DNA of 23,527 bases from Actinomycetota bacterium. GTDB lineage: Bacteria; Actinomycetota; Actinomycetes; Nanopelagicales; Nanopelagicaceae. The notes under the pieces were generated by a model. That model was not told the DNA's origin. It made no database searches and saw only the letters and a list, made by a program, of their open reading frames with translations. The DNA lies in NCBI GenBank assembly GCA_016870855.1, contig VGAF01000009.1:1-23527 (forward strand), written 5' to 3'. This document shows positions 7,745-15,601 of the stretch, piece after piece. A program made the translations under genes and the position numbers. Numbering within the stretch: the first letter of the stretch is position 1; each line of letters begins with the position of its first letter.

Positions 7745-7769
7745 ACCCGCCCTAGAGGCGGGTTTTTTT
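7745..7769 (+). terminator. Rho-independent terminator after the DUF3040 gene
   Basis: ACCCGCC (7745-7751) pairs perfectly with GGCGGGT (7757-7763) around a 5-nt loop, and seven T follow (7763-7769). It lies 15 bases after the stop codon and isolates the SOS/DUF3040 side from the dcw operon. Confidence 0.93.
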
Positions 7770-7818
7770 ATGCCCAAAATCAAGTGGAGGAGAGCGCCTT
7801 CTTGCCTCCGCATGGAAA

Positions 7819-7868
7819 TGGAGAAGGGTGGTTGAAAATGGAGTAAAAGGGAGTAAAGTGGGGAATTA
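7819..7868 (+). promoter_or_regulatory. MraZ operator: five tandem 10-bp units
   Basis: Five consecutive 10-bp units begin at 7819, 7829, 7839, 7849 and 7859: TGGAGAAGGG, TGGTTGAAAA, TGGAGTAAAA, GGGAGTAAAG and TGGGGAATTA. In E. coli MraZ binds TGGGN direct repeats separated by 5 nt, the same 10-bp period, and represses its own operon. The array overlaps the candidate mraZ promoter and ends 42 bases before the mraZ start codon. Confidence 0.8.
7832..7859 (+). promoter_or_regulatory. Candidate promoter of the mraZ/dcw operon
   Basis: TTGAAA (7832-7837), a 16-nt spacer and TAAAGT (7854-7859) lie inside the MraZ repeat array. A start near 7866 would give a leader of about 45 nt ending in the GGGGGAGG ribosome binding site at 7897-7904. 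The overlap with the repeats fits autorepression by MraZ. Confidence 0.5.
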
Positions 7869-7870
7869 AG

Positions 7871-7886
7871 CAGAACGGGGGTTCTG
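7871..7886 (+). other. Small hairpin in the mraZ leader
   Basis: CAGAAC (7871-7876) and GTTCTG (7881-7886) are perfectly complementary around GGGG. In RNA this makes a 6-bp tetraloop hairpin shortly after the predicted transcription start. It could protect the 5' end or affect translation; no function is known. Confidence 0.5.
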
Positions 7887-7910
7887 CGGCAAGACCGGGG
7901 GAGGTATCAA

Positions 7911-8342
7911 GTGTTTTTAGGCACCCATGAACCTCGTCTCGATGAAAAAGGTCGATTGATTCTTCCCGCAAAATTCCGTGATGAATTAGCAAATGGATTG
8001 GTAATAACAAAAGGTCAAGAACGTTGTTTATATGTATTTCCAAGTAGCGAATTTGCTCGAATCACAGAACAGCTAAAACAAGCGCCATTAACTGCAAAAT
8101 CAGCGCGCGATTACATGCGCGTGATGTTTGCCGGTGCGCACGATGAAATTCCAGATAAGCAAGGTCGCGTAATGATTCCAAATGGACTCCGTGAATATGC
8201 AGCGCTGGAGAGAGATTGCGTAGTAATTGGTGCAAATACTCGAGTTGAAATTTGGGATAGCAAATCATGGAAGAGCTATTTGAAAGATCGTGAAAAAGGT
8301 TTTGCTGAAGTTTCGGAGGAGGTGTTCCCGGGATTGTTCTAA
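7911..8342 (+). CDS. mraZ: Transcriptional regulator MraZ
   Basis: This 143-residue protein has two SpoVT-AbrB-type DNA-binding repeats, each with the family signature DxxGR...P...R: 'LDEKGRLILPAKFRDE' near residue 10 and 'PDKQGRVMIPNGLREY' near residue 80. Members form oligomeric rings that bind tandem TGGG-type repeats upstream of their own gene and repress the dcw operon, and matching repeats are present upstream here. The start is GTG at 7911, preceded by a strong GGGGGAGG ribosome binding site with a 6-nt gap. 'MFLGTHEPRLDEKGR' is the usual N-terminus and the length is typical. A 134-base structured gap separates it from rsmH, so the ratio of mraZ to downstream expression may be tuned there. 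Confidence 0.96.
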   Translation: MFLGTHEPRLDEKGRLILPAKFRDELANGLVITKGQERCLYVFPSSEFARITEQLKQAPLTAKSARDYMRVMFAGAHDEIPDKQGRVMIPNGLREYAALERDCVVIGANTRVEIWDSKSWKSYLKDREKGFAEVSEEVFPGLF

Positions 8343-8351
8343 ATCTTTAGG

Positions 8352-8449
8352 CCTCTTCTCTGGCCACCGCCGACCTTCAGCGAGCGACGCCCCTTCCCCG
8401 GCGCCGTTCGAACCCCAGATCCGTCGGCCGGCGGTGACCAGAGCAGAGG
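8352..8449 (+). ncRNA. Structured RNA in the rsmH leader, probable mraW RNA motif
   Basis: The 134-base gap between mraZ and rsmH folds well. A long basal stem pairs 8352-8371 with 8430-8449 (CCTCT/AGAGG, CTCTGG/CCAGAG, CACCGCC/GGCGGTG) with only two single mismatches. Inside, 8381-8391 pairs with 8400-8410 as a second hairpin with one A-C mismatch, one G-U pair and an 8-nt C/T-rich loop. The segment is clearly richer in G+C than the flanking genes. A conserved 'mraW motif' RNA has been reported upstream of mraW (rsmH) in actinobacteria and is presumed to be a cis-regulator. Position, taxon and two-stem architecture fit, but I could not align this sequence to the published consensus. Confidence 0.72.
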
Positions 8450-8476
8450 AAGAGAGGTAAGGAATTAAGGGAGAAG

Positions 8477-9433
8477 ATGAAAGAGGGGAAGATGATTCAT
8501 CAATCTGTGATGCTAGAACGTTGTATCACGCTTCTCACTCCCTCTATTAATCGAAGTGCAAATCCGATAGTTGTCGATGCGACGCTAGGTTTAGGTGGCC
8601 ACTCTGAAGCGCTGTTAGAGCGATTCCCTAATCTTCGAATTGTCGGATTGGATAGAGATACCGAGGCAATCAGCCTTGCAAGTGCTCGGTTAGCAAAATT
8701 CGGTTCACGATTCACAGTAGTTCACGCTGTTTATGACCAGATGCCAGAAGTTCTAAGTGAATTAGGGATTGATGGCGTTGATGGAATTCTCTTTGATTTA
8801 GGCGTCTCATCGCTACAGCTTGATCAGATTGATCGAGGTTTTTCCTATTCAAACACCGCGCCTCTTGACATGCGGATGGATAAGAGTTCTCGGGTAACTG
8901 CAAAGGATGTATTAGAGAACTATTCAAAAGAAGATTTGGTAAAAGTCCTTCGCGCATATGGAGAGGAGAGATTTGCGCCTCGAATCGTAGATAACATCAT
9001 TAAAGCAAGGACCGCCGGAGCGCTGAAGACGACGACTGATCTTGCCGAGATCGTGAAATCAAGCATTCCAGCGCCAGCAAGAAGAGTTGGCGGAAACCCA
9101 GCAAAGCGCACCTTCCAAGCCCTTCGAATCGAAGTGAATCAAGAACTTTCCACCTTAGAACGAGCCATTCCGAAAGCGCTGGAACTCTTAAGAGTCGGCG
9201 GGCGAGTAGTGGTTATGTCATTTCAGTCCCTTGAGGACAAAATCGTGAAAGAGATTTTTGCTACCGCATCTGAATCAAAGAGTCCAAGAGGGTTACCCGT
9301 CGAAATTGATTCATTGAGAGCCAAGTACCAACTTGTCTTTCGCGGAAGTGAGAGCGCAAGCCCTGAAGAGATAGAGATGAATTCCCGTGCGCAATCCGTC
9401 CGGTTACGTGCGATTGAGCGGGTGGCGATCTAA
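8477..9433 (+). CDS. rsmH: 16S rRNA (cytosine-1402-N4)-methyltransferase RsmH
   Basis: This 318-residue SAM-dependent methyltransferase (formerly MraW) modifies C1402 in the ribosomal P site. 'VVDATLGLGGHSEALL' (about 32-47) is the SAM-binding motif I. It is followed by 'GLDRDTEA', the motif 'DLGVSSLQLD', 'DMRMD', 'GGNPAKRTFQALRIEVN' and 'SFQSLEDKIVKEIF', all characteristic of the family. Length is normal. Two in-frame ATG codons compete: 8477, with AAGGGAG close upstream, and 8492, with AGAGGGG close upstream. The second gives 313 residues beginning MIHQSVML, nearer the usual family N-terminus, so the start is uncertain by 15 bases. The stop TAA shares a base with the next ATG (TAATG), indicating translational coupling to the ftsL-like gene. 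Confidence 0.96.
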   Translation: MKEGKMIHQSVMLERCITLLTPSINRSANPIVVDATLGLGGHSEALLERFPNLRIVGLDRDTEAISLASARLAKFGSRFTVVHAVYDQMPEVLSELGIDGVDGILFDLGVSSLQLDQIDRGFSYSNTAPLDMRMDKSSRVTAKDVLENYSKEDLVKVLRAYGEERFAPRIVDNIIKARTAGALKTTTDLAEIVKSSIPAPARRVGGNPAKRTFQALRIEVNQELSTLERAIPKALELLRVGGRVVVMSFQSLEDKIVKEIFATASESKSPRGLPVEIDSLRAKYQLVFRGSESASPEEIEMNSRAQSVRLRAIERVAI

Positions 9434-9837
9434 TGGCGCTATCCGCTCTCGCACCGGCAGTTGCTAAATCACGTAAAGCTGTAGTGGATCGCTCTGCCCG
9501 CGCAGTCCTGCGCTTAGTACCAGATCTAAAACCGACTCCGGGGGAGCAGGCCAGTGATCGCCTCTTCTACGGATTGATTGGATTCATTCTCTCTCTTGGC
9601 CTGCTCGGATTACTAGGAATCAACATCTTGCTAGGTAACGATGCATTTCGCATTAAAGAGTTAAAGCTTGAGGCGATTGCAATAAATGAAGAGCGTGAGG
9701 CCGCGCTCCGCGAGGTTGCTCGTATAGCTACCCCAGAAAATCTAGCGGCGCGAGCCACGACTCTAGGAATGGTTCCTAGCACTACGCCGCGATTCTTAGA
9801 TCTAACCCAAACCGTAGAAGCAAAGGTGAAGCCCTAG
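9433..9837 (+). CDS. ftsL: FtsL-like septal membrane protein
   Basis: This 134-residue bitopic membrane protein has a cytoplasmic N-terminus of about 42 residues rich in Lys/Arg and one transmembrane helix at about 45-67. An extracytoplasmic helical stretch follows ('KELKLEAIAINEEREAALREVARIA', about 72-97) with coiled-coil character, then 'LAARATTLGMVP', which resembles the end of FtsL/FtsB-type proteins. FtsL works with FtsB (DivIC) and FtsQ to activate FtsW-FtsI at the septum. Sequence conservation in this family is very low, so the call rests mainly on topology and on the position between rsmH and ftsI, where ftsL lies in most dcw clusters. ATG overlaps the rsmH stop by one base, and the stop TAG directly abuts the ftsI start. 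Confidence 0.8.
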   Translation: MALSALAPAVAKSRKAVVDRSARAVLRLVPDLKPTPGEQASDRLFYGLIGFILSLGLLGLLGINILLGNDAFRIKELKLEAIAINEEREAALREVARIATPENLAARATTLGMVPSTTPRFLDLTQTVEAKVKP

Positions 9838-11667
9838 ATGCCACACGAAATGCTCTCGCTTCGCCGGATCCGTTATTTAGTGGCGATTTCGTTGGTTCTA
9901 ATTGTTGCTTTCGCAGTTCGGTTAGTTGATGTTCAAGCGGTAAGAGCTGCGGGCTACGCGAATCGAGCAGATGCCGAGCTCGCTAAGAAATCAATTATTT
10001 TGGCGCCAAGAGGCGCGATTACCGATATCAACGGCGTTGAATTTGCCCGCTCTGTGATCTCTTATCGAATACTTGTTGATCAAGCCATCATTGACTATCC
10101 CAAGAAATTGGCGAGCCTTGCTGCTCCGATTCTAGATATGAGGGAATCAGAGCTACTTCCACTTCTAATTGGCGATCGTAGGTACGTAGTAATCAATAAG
10201 AGCGTTAAGCCAGCTGTCTGGCGGGAGCTAGAGGAAGCGATTGAAAAGTACAACGCCGCTGTAATGGAGACGGAGAATGGATTCAGTAAGCGGTTATCTG
10301 GTTTCTTCGCTGAGCGAATCTATGCCCGTGAGTATCCAGAAGGAGAGCTCGGCGCTGCCGTCGTGGGTTTTGTAAATCAAGCGGGAAGTGGCGCTGCCGG
10401 CCTTGAGTACAGCATGAATTCGACTTTGGCGGGCGCAAATGGCGAGTACACCTACTCCAATGCGGGCGGAACCATAATTCCGGGAACCCAGAAGATCACT
10501 ACGGAAGAGCGGAAAGGCAACACGATCCACTTAACGATTGATCGCGATATTCAATGGGTAGCGCAAGAGGCAATTGCGAAAGCCGTTAAGAAAGCTCGGG
10601 CGCTATCTGGGACTGTGATTGTCATGGATCCTGCAACGGGAGAGATCATCGCTCATGCAACCTATCCATCATTTACACCGGGCAAGACTCAAGGCGTAGA
10701 CCCATATAGATGGAAGAACCCATCAGTTCAAGAAGTTTACGAACCTGGTTCTACCGGCAAAGTTGTTACTTTTGCCGCGGCAATGGAAGAAGGAAAAGTA
10801 GAGCCGGAAACAGTTCTTACCGTCCCTTATAAATTGAAGCGTTCAATAAAAGTCTTTAAAGACCACGATCCACACCCGGTCTTGAGATTGACCTTAGCTG
10901 GCGCGCTTGCTCAATCAAGTAATACCGCTTCCATCAAAATCGGCGAGATGATCACAAACGACAAGCTATTTTCCTATCTCAAGAAATTTGGCGTCTCCAC
11001 CAAGACCGGTTCTGGACTTCCTGGCGAAGAAACCGGAAAACTCTTGGAGGTTAAAGATTGGTCTGGAACAACAGCTCCAACCGTTGCATTTGGTCAGGGT
11101 TATTCGGTAACGGCGATGCAGGCAACTTCAATTTTTGCAACTGTCGCAAATGATGGCGTGCGAGTTACCCCCACACTGATTGCGGGAATCAGCGATGCAG
11201 CTGGAAGGTATACCCCGGCTGATAAGCAATCTTCGCAGCGAGTAATCAGCAGTGAAACGGCCTCCAAATTACGGTTAATGATGGAGAGCGTTGTATCAGC
11301 AGCGGGAACTGCTCCGGGCGCGGCAATTGCTGGTTATCGGGTTGCAGGAAAAACTGGTACCGCAAGGAGAGTTGACGATAGTTGTGGTTGCTATCGCGGA
11401 TATACCGCTTCCTTTATTGGATTTGCTCCAGCAGATAAACCTAAATTTGTAGCAAGCGTGACTATTCAAGATCCAAAGGGAATCTATTACGGAGGTTATC
11501 TCGGCGGACCGGTATTTAAAGAAGTGATGAGCTTTGTACTTAAGGATCAACATGTCCCACCAACTGAGAAATCCGATGGTCTGTATCCACTCGATGAAAA
11601 AGCGCTAAAGAAGAAGATTGCTGCAGAGCAAGCTGCGCAAGAGAATCAAACAAAGCGAAATCACTGA
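9838..11667 (+). CDS. ftsI: Septal peptidoglycan transpeptidase FtsI (class B penicillin-binding protein)
   Basis: This 609-residue class B PBP cross-links septal peptidoglycan together with FtsW. A short cytoplasmic tail and one transmembrane helix (about 11-28) precede the dimerisation/pedestal domain, which includes 'APRGAITDINGVEFARS'. The transpeptidase domain holds all three motifs: STGK with the nucleophile S305 and K308, SSN at 360-362, and KTG at 505-507. A CGC pair of cysteines (516 and 518) follows the KTG motif in the segment leading to 'GYTASFIGFAPADKP'; whether they form a disulfide is not known. No PASTA repeats are present; the C-terminus is a Lys/Ala/Gln-rich tail. The gene starts immediately after the ftsL stop, and its TGA overlaps the murE ATG (TGATG). 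Confidence 0.95.
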   Translation: MPHEMLSLRRIRYLVAISLVLIVAFAVRLVDVQAVRAAGYANRADAELAKKSIILAPRGAITDINGVEFARSVISYRILVDQAIIDYPKKLASLAAPILDMRESELLPLLIGDRRYVVINKSVKPAVWRELEEAIEKYNAAVMETENGFSKRLSGFFAERIYAREYPEGELGAAVVGFVNQAGSGAAGLEYSMNSTLAGANGEYTYSNAGGTIIPGTQKITTEERKGNTIHLTIDRDIQWVAQEAIAKAVKKARALSGTVIVMDPATGEIIAHATYPSFTPGKTQGVDPYRWKNPSVQEVYEPGSTGKVVTFAAAMEEGKVEPETVLTVPYKLKRSIKVFKDHDPHPVLRLTLAGALAQSSNTASIKIGEMITNDKLFSYLKKFGVSTKTGSGLPGEETGKLLEVKDWSGTTAPTVAFGQGYSVTAMQATSIFATVANDGVRVTPTLIAGISDAAGRYTPADKQSSQRVISSETASKLRLMMESVVSAAGTAPGAAIAGYRVAGKTGTARRVDDSCGCYRGYTASFIGFAPADKPKFVASVTIQDPKGIYYGGYLGGPVFKEVMSFVLKDQHVPPTEKSDGLYPLDEKALKKKIAAEQAAQENQTKRNH

Positions 11668-13172
11668 TGAATCGCCCCAAGAGCGCTAGAGAGCGGAGCC
11701 TCTCTCAGTTGGCGAACTTCTTGGGGGTACAAGTTTCCTCTCAAACAGATAAGACTTTCTCCGGAGTGTGTAGCGATTCTCGAAAGATAGAAGCAGGCGA
11801 CTTATTCATCGCATTTCCTGGCGCGCGAAGCCATGGAAGTGCCTTCCTTGCAACCGCATTGGAACGGGGCGCGAGGGCGATACTTACTGATCAGCAAGGC
11901 GATGAGGTTGCCTCCCGCATCGCTCCTGCCATCCCCCGATTAGTAGTGTCGAAGCCCCGCTCCATTTGCGGCCTAGTCGCAAGTTGGTTCTATGGCGAAC
12001 CAAGTAAATCTCTCTTCGTTGCCGGCGTTACTGGCACTAATGGCAAGACAACTACTACTTATCTTTTGGAACAGATCTGGAGAGCTGCTGGATATAAATC
12101 AGGTCTTATCGGAACTATTGGTGTTCAAGTGGGAGAGCAGAAAATTCCTGCCACCCATACAACTCCTGAGAGCGATGAACTTCAGCGGTTACTTGCGTTA
12201 ATGAAGGAGGTTGGCGCCCGGGGAGTTGCGATGGAAGTTAGTAGCCATGCGCTAATCCAAGAACGGGTGAAGTCGATTAAATTCCAAGCGGTGGGATTTA
12301 CCAATCTAACTCAAGACCACCTTGATTTTCACGGTTCGATGGAGAATTACTTCCAAGCCAAGCGCTCACTCTTTACACATGACTATGCTGAACTAGCAGT
12401 AGTTTCAATTAATAGCGAGTATGGAAATCGACTCTGGAATGAAATCTCAATTTCAAAACAATCTATTTCTATTTATGGAAAGGCCGATTGGTACTTCGAG
12501 CGACGAGAACGCACCGCAACCGGATTTGAACTGTTAATTCGAGGGCCTGAGGGAATATCAATTGAAAATTCTTTTAATTTGATCGGGGAACACAATCTTG
12601 AAAATCTCCTCGTCGCAATAGCGCTTGCCTATAGAAGTGGCATCGATCCTCTAGTAATTGCAACTGCGCTTCCAGCTTTAACTGGCGCACCTGGAAGGCT
12701 TGAGAGCGTTGTTACCCTAGTTACAAATTCCATCGGCTGCAAAGTTTTAGTCGATTATGCCCATACACCTGATGCGGTGGAGCGAGTACTTGCAGCGGTC
12801 AAAGATCAAGGTTTTGATCGGATAATTGCAGTTCTTGGTTGTGGGGGAGACCGCGATAGCGCCAAGCGACCCATGATGGGGAGCGCTTTAAATCGCGGTG
12901 CAGATATACCAATCTTTACTAGCGATAACCCCAGAAGTGAGAATCCAGAGAAGATAATCGATGAGATGTTAAGTGGAGTTAATTTGAAAGAGGGCGGCGA
13001 GGTTGTAATTGATCGGCGAAACGCTATTAAGCGAGCAGTTCAACTCGCTCAAAAGGGAGATGCTGTAGTCGTTCTAGGCAAAGGACATGAGACTGGACAA
13101 GAAGTAAATGGCGTTAAGAGTCCATTTAGCGATGTTGAAGAGTTAAAGCGCGCTCTATCGGAGCGGTCATGA
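11667..13172 (+). CDS. murE: UDP-N-acetylmuramoyl-tripeptide synthetase MurE
   Basis: This 501-residue cytoplasmic Mur ligase adds the third amino acid to UDP-MurNAc-L-Ala-D-Glu using ATP. The N-terminal substrate domain contains 'SDSRKIEAGDLFIAFPG' (about 36-52). The P-loop is 'GVTGTNGKTTT' (120-130), followed by 'THTTPES', 'EVSSHAL' and 'TNLTQDHLDFHG'. The C-terminal domain carries 'DYAHTPDAV' and 'GCGGDRDSAKRP'. The DNPR motif (D420-R423) marks enzymes that use meso-diaminopimelate; lysine-adding enzymes have a different motif. The wall is therefore predicted to be of the mDAP type. ATG overlaps the ftsI stop by one base and the stop overlaps the murF ATG by four (ATGA). Confidence 0.96.
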   Translation: MNRPKSARERSLSQLANFLGVQVSSQTDKTFSGVCSDSRKIEAGDLFIAFPGARSHGSAFLATALERGARAILTDQQGDEVASRIAPAIPRLVVSKPRSICGLVASWFYGEPSKSLFVAGVTGTNGKTTTTYLLEQIWRAAGYKSGLIGTIGVQVGEQKIPATHTTPESDELQRLLALMKEVGARGVAMEVSSHALIQERVKSIKFQAVGFTNLTQDHLDFHGSMENYFQAKRSLFTHDYAELAVVSINSEYGNRLWNEISISKQSISIYGKADWYFERRERTATGFELLIRGPEGISIENSFNLIGEHNLENLLVAIALAYRSGIDPLVIATALPALTGAPGRLESVVTLVTNSIGCKVLVDYAHTPDAVERVLAAVKDQGFDRIIAVLGCGGDRDSAKRPMMGSALNRGADIPIFTSDNPRSENPEKIIDEMLSGVNLKEGGEVVIDRRNAIKRAVQLAQKGDAVVVLGKGHETGQEVNGVKSPFSDVEELKRALSERS

Positions 13173-14548
13173 TCAAAATGAAGGCGGCGGAGATCGCAAA
13201 GATCATGGGTGGCAGTTTCCATGGTCAAGATTTGGATATTGACGGGGAGTTCCACTTTGACTCCCGCCAGGTAACTCCTGGCTCCGTCTTTTTTGCTTTA
13301 AAAGGTGAAAGAGAAGATGGACATGATTTTGTGCCATCGGCGTTGGCGAATGGCGCCGCGCTCTCCATAGTAAGTCGGAGCGTTTCAGGCGCTCACATTA
13401 TTGTCCCGGATGTCTTAGATGGAATAGTAAAATTGGCTAGCAATTTACGTAACCGACTCTTGAAGCTAAAGATTGTTGCTATTACTGGTTCACAAGGTAA
13501 GACCACGACGAAAGATATGCTCAATTCAATACTCACCTCACAAGGTCAATGTGTTGCGCCAATTGGCTCCTATAACAACGATATCGGCGTTCCGATCACG
13601 CTCTTGAAATGTAATGACCAGACTCGATTTTGCATCCTTGAGATGGGCGCGCGCCACCTGGGTGATATCGCTCGACTTACTGAAATAGCGGTTCCTGATG
13701 TAGGCGTGGTTCTTAAAGTTGGTACCGCACATCTTGGCGAATTCGTATCAAGAGCCAAGATTGCAGAAACTAAGGGTGAATTAATACGAGGCCTAAAGCC
13801 TGGCGCAACCGCCGTACTTGGTACCTATGATGAGTTCACGCCAAAGATGAATTCAAATTCTGCCGTCAAAACCGTTACTTTTGGCGAGAGTGCTGGCTGT
13901 TTGATTCGCGCCGCAGATCTTGAACTCCATGGCGGCTTTCCTGCCTTTGATTTGGTTACTCCCGAGGGGCGCGAGCGCGTTGAACTTCAATTATTGGGAG
14001 TCCACCAGGTTCCAAATGCTCTTGCGGCCGCCGGAGCTGCTTTTGCGTTGGGAATTTCTACCTCAGATATTGCAGCTGCGCTATCTATCCATCAGAACGC
14101 AAGTAAATGGCGGATGGAGCTAACCGATCTCGATGGATTAACTCTTATAAATGATTCATACAACGCAAACCCAGAGAGCATGTCAGCAGCCTTGCGAACC
14201 CTTTCGCTCCTAACTCAGGAGCGCGGTGGGAACTCCTGGGCATTTGTTGCAAAGATGCATGAACTTGGCAGTGAATCAGAAGAGTTGCATCGCAAGATTG
14301 GTCAGCTTGCTGGTGAGCTCGGAATTGATCATCTAGTTGTAATAGGAGAGCAGAGCTACATCTCCGATGAGATTTCGGCAGATACCTCAATTCACTTTTA
14401 TCCCGATCAGAATTCAGCTTCTGAACTATTGGCGCGCTTTGATTCGGGAGATGTAGTTTTGGTCAAAGCCTCACGAGCAGAGCACTTAGAAGTAATTGCA
14501 GAACAGATAGTTACAAGCTGGAACGAGAGAATGGGAGCGGGATCTTGA
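13169..14548 (+). CDS. murF: UDP-N-acetylmuramoyl-tripeptide--D-alanyl-D-alanine ligase MurF
   Basis: This 459-residue ligase attaches D-Ala-D-Ala to the UDP-MurNAc tripeptide, the last cytoplasmic step before MraY. The N-terminal domain has 'FDSRQVTPGSVFFALKGERE' (about 30-49). The ATP-binding loop is 'ITGSQGKTTTKDML' (105-118). 'GSYNNDIGVPITLL', 'EMGARHLGDI' and 'INDSYNANPESM' are family signatures. GGAG lies a few bases before the ATG at 13169; a second ATG three codons later is possible but less well placed. The start overlaps murE by four bases and the stop overlaps the mraY TTG. Confidence 0.96.
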   Translation: MIKMKAAEIAKIMGGSFHGQDLDIDGEFHFDSRQVTPGSVFFALKGEREDGHDFVPSALANGAALSIVSRSVSGAHIIVPDVLDGIVKLASNLRNRLLKLKIVAITGSQGKTTTKDMLNSILTSQGQCVAPIGSYNNDIGVPITLLKCNDQTRFCILEMGARHLGDIARLTEIAVPDVGVVLKVGTAHLGEFVSRAKIAETKGELIRGLKPGATAVLGTYDEFTPKMNSNSAVKTVTFGESAGCLIRAADLELHGGFPAFDLVTPEGRERVELQLLGVHQVPNALAAAGAAFALGISTSDIAAALSIHQNASKWRMELTDLDGLTLINDSYNANPESMSAALRTLSLLTQERGGNSWAFVAKMHELGSESEELHRKIGQLAGELGIDHLVVIGEQSYISDEISADTSIHFYPDQNSASELLARFDSGDVVLVKASRAEHLEVIAEQIVTSWNERMGAGS

Positions 14549-15600
14549 GAGGTATTTTGATAGCGGGTGCACTCGCTTTCTTGCTGAGTTTCTTCTTGAC
14601 CCCGTTGTTTATCAAGTTCCTGGCCCGGCGTGGCTATGGCCAACAGATTCGTGATGATGGTCCCAAGACTCATCATGTTAAGCGGGGTACTCCGACCATG
14701 GGCGGAGCAGTACTGATCTTCTCGGCGCTAGCTGCATATTTCACCTCTCACTTGGCAACTGGAGTGCCTGTAACAACTTCTGCGCTACTAGTAATCGGTT
14801 TGATGGTTGGGCTCGCGGCGGTTGGATTCTTGGATGATTGGTTGAAGGTCGTCAAACAGCGCTCCCTTGGACTTCGGGCGCGCGAGAAACTCTTTGGCCA
14901 AGCGCTTGTTGCAGGCGTATTCGGCTATTTCGCTACTAAGTTCCCAGATGAAGTTGGAAATACGCCACTATCTCTCTATCTCTCAACGGTGCGTGATACG
15001 ACGATCAAATTGGGACTCGTACTCGTAATTCTTTGGGCGATTCTCTTGGTGCTTGGAACGAGTAACGGTGTGAATCTAACTGACGGCTTAGATGGTTTAG
15101 CAACCGGTGCGGCAGTTATGTCTTTCCTTGCCTTTGTTCTTATCGGAGTTTGGAAGTTTGGTCAGCGGTGCGAAATCGCAGTAAACAATTGCTATAACGC
15201 TCGCGATCCACTTGATATGGCAGTTCTTGCAGCTGCTTTAGCTGGCGCTTGCGCGGGGTTCTTATGGTGGAACGCATCGCCAGCCCGAATCTTTATGGGC
15301 GATACGGGATCTCTTGCCCTTGGAGGCGCACTAGCAGGGTTAGCAATGACGCTACGTACAGAACTCTTGTTAATCCCAATCGGCGGGCTTTTCGTGATCA
15401 TCACACTCTCAGTAATAATTCAAACCACCTATTTCAAAGTCTCAGGTGGCAAGCGAGTCTTCAAGATGGCCCCGCTGCAGCACCACTTTGAGTTACTAGG
15501 TTGGGGAGAAGTCACGATAGTCATTCGCTTCTGGATTATTGCTGGACTATGCGTTGCTGCCGGACTTGGACTCTTCTATGCCCAGTGGGTGGTTGCTTAA
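14545..15600 (+). CDS. mraY: Phospho-N-acetylmuramoyl-pentapeptide transferase MraY
   Basis: This 351-residue polytopic enzyme transfers phospho-MurNAc-pentapeptide to undecaprenyl phosphate to make lipid I. About ten transmembrane helices are predicted by eye. Catalytic and signature residues are all visible: 'DDGPKTHHVKRGTPTMGG' (37-54), D97/D98 in GFLDDW, 'NGVNLTDGLDGLATG' (174-188), D253 in FMGDTGSLALGG, and the HH of 'LQHHFELLGW' (313-314). The start is TTG at 14545, overlapping the murF TGA, with GGGAGCGGG just upstream; no suitable ATG exists nearby. Such a weak start codon may keep MraY synthesis below that of the soluble ligases and depends on coupling to murF. The next gene, murD, starts one base after its stop. 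Confidence 0.96.
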   Translation: MRGILIAGALAFLLSFFLTPLFIKFLARRGYGQQIRDDGPKTHHVKRGTPTMGGAVLIFSALAAYFTSHLATGVPVTTSALLVIGLMVGLAAVGFLDDWLKVVKQRSLGLRAREKLFGQALVAGVFGYFATKFPDEVGNTPLSLYLSTVRDTTIKLGLVLVILWAILLVLGTSNGVNLTDGLDGLATGAAVMSFLAFVLIGVWKFGQRCEIAVNNCYNARDPLDMAVLAAALAGACAGFLWWNASPARIFMGDTGSLALGGALAGLAMTLRTELLLIPIGGLFVIITLSVIIQTTYFKVSGGKRVFKMAPLQHHFELLGWGEVTIVIRFWIIAGLCVAAGLGLFYAQWVVA

Positions 15601-15601
15601 C

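Noticed and set aside
7226..7813. Open frame of 195 codons on the minus strand
   Set aside because: It is antisense to the DUF3040 gene and the terminator, has no recognisable domain, and its composition matches a shadow of the real gene.
8400..8416. GTTCGAAC-containing segment as a tRNA T-arm or a second LexA box
   Set aside because: No acceptor or anticodon arms surround it, it forms part of the nested hairpin in the rsmH leader, and GTTCGAAC lacks the N4-spaced LexA box arrangement.
15539..15601. ATG at 15539 as murD start
   Set aside because: The extra 21 residues are the end of mraY read in another frame; GTG at 15602 is correctly placed for MurD.
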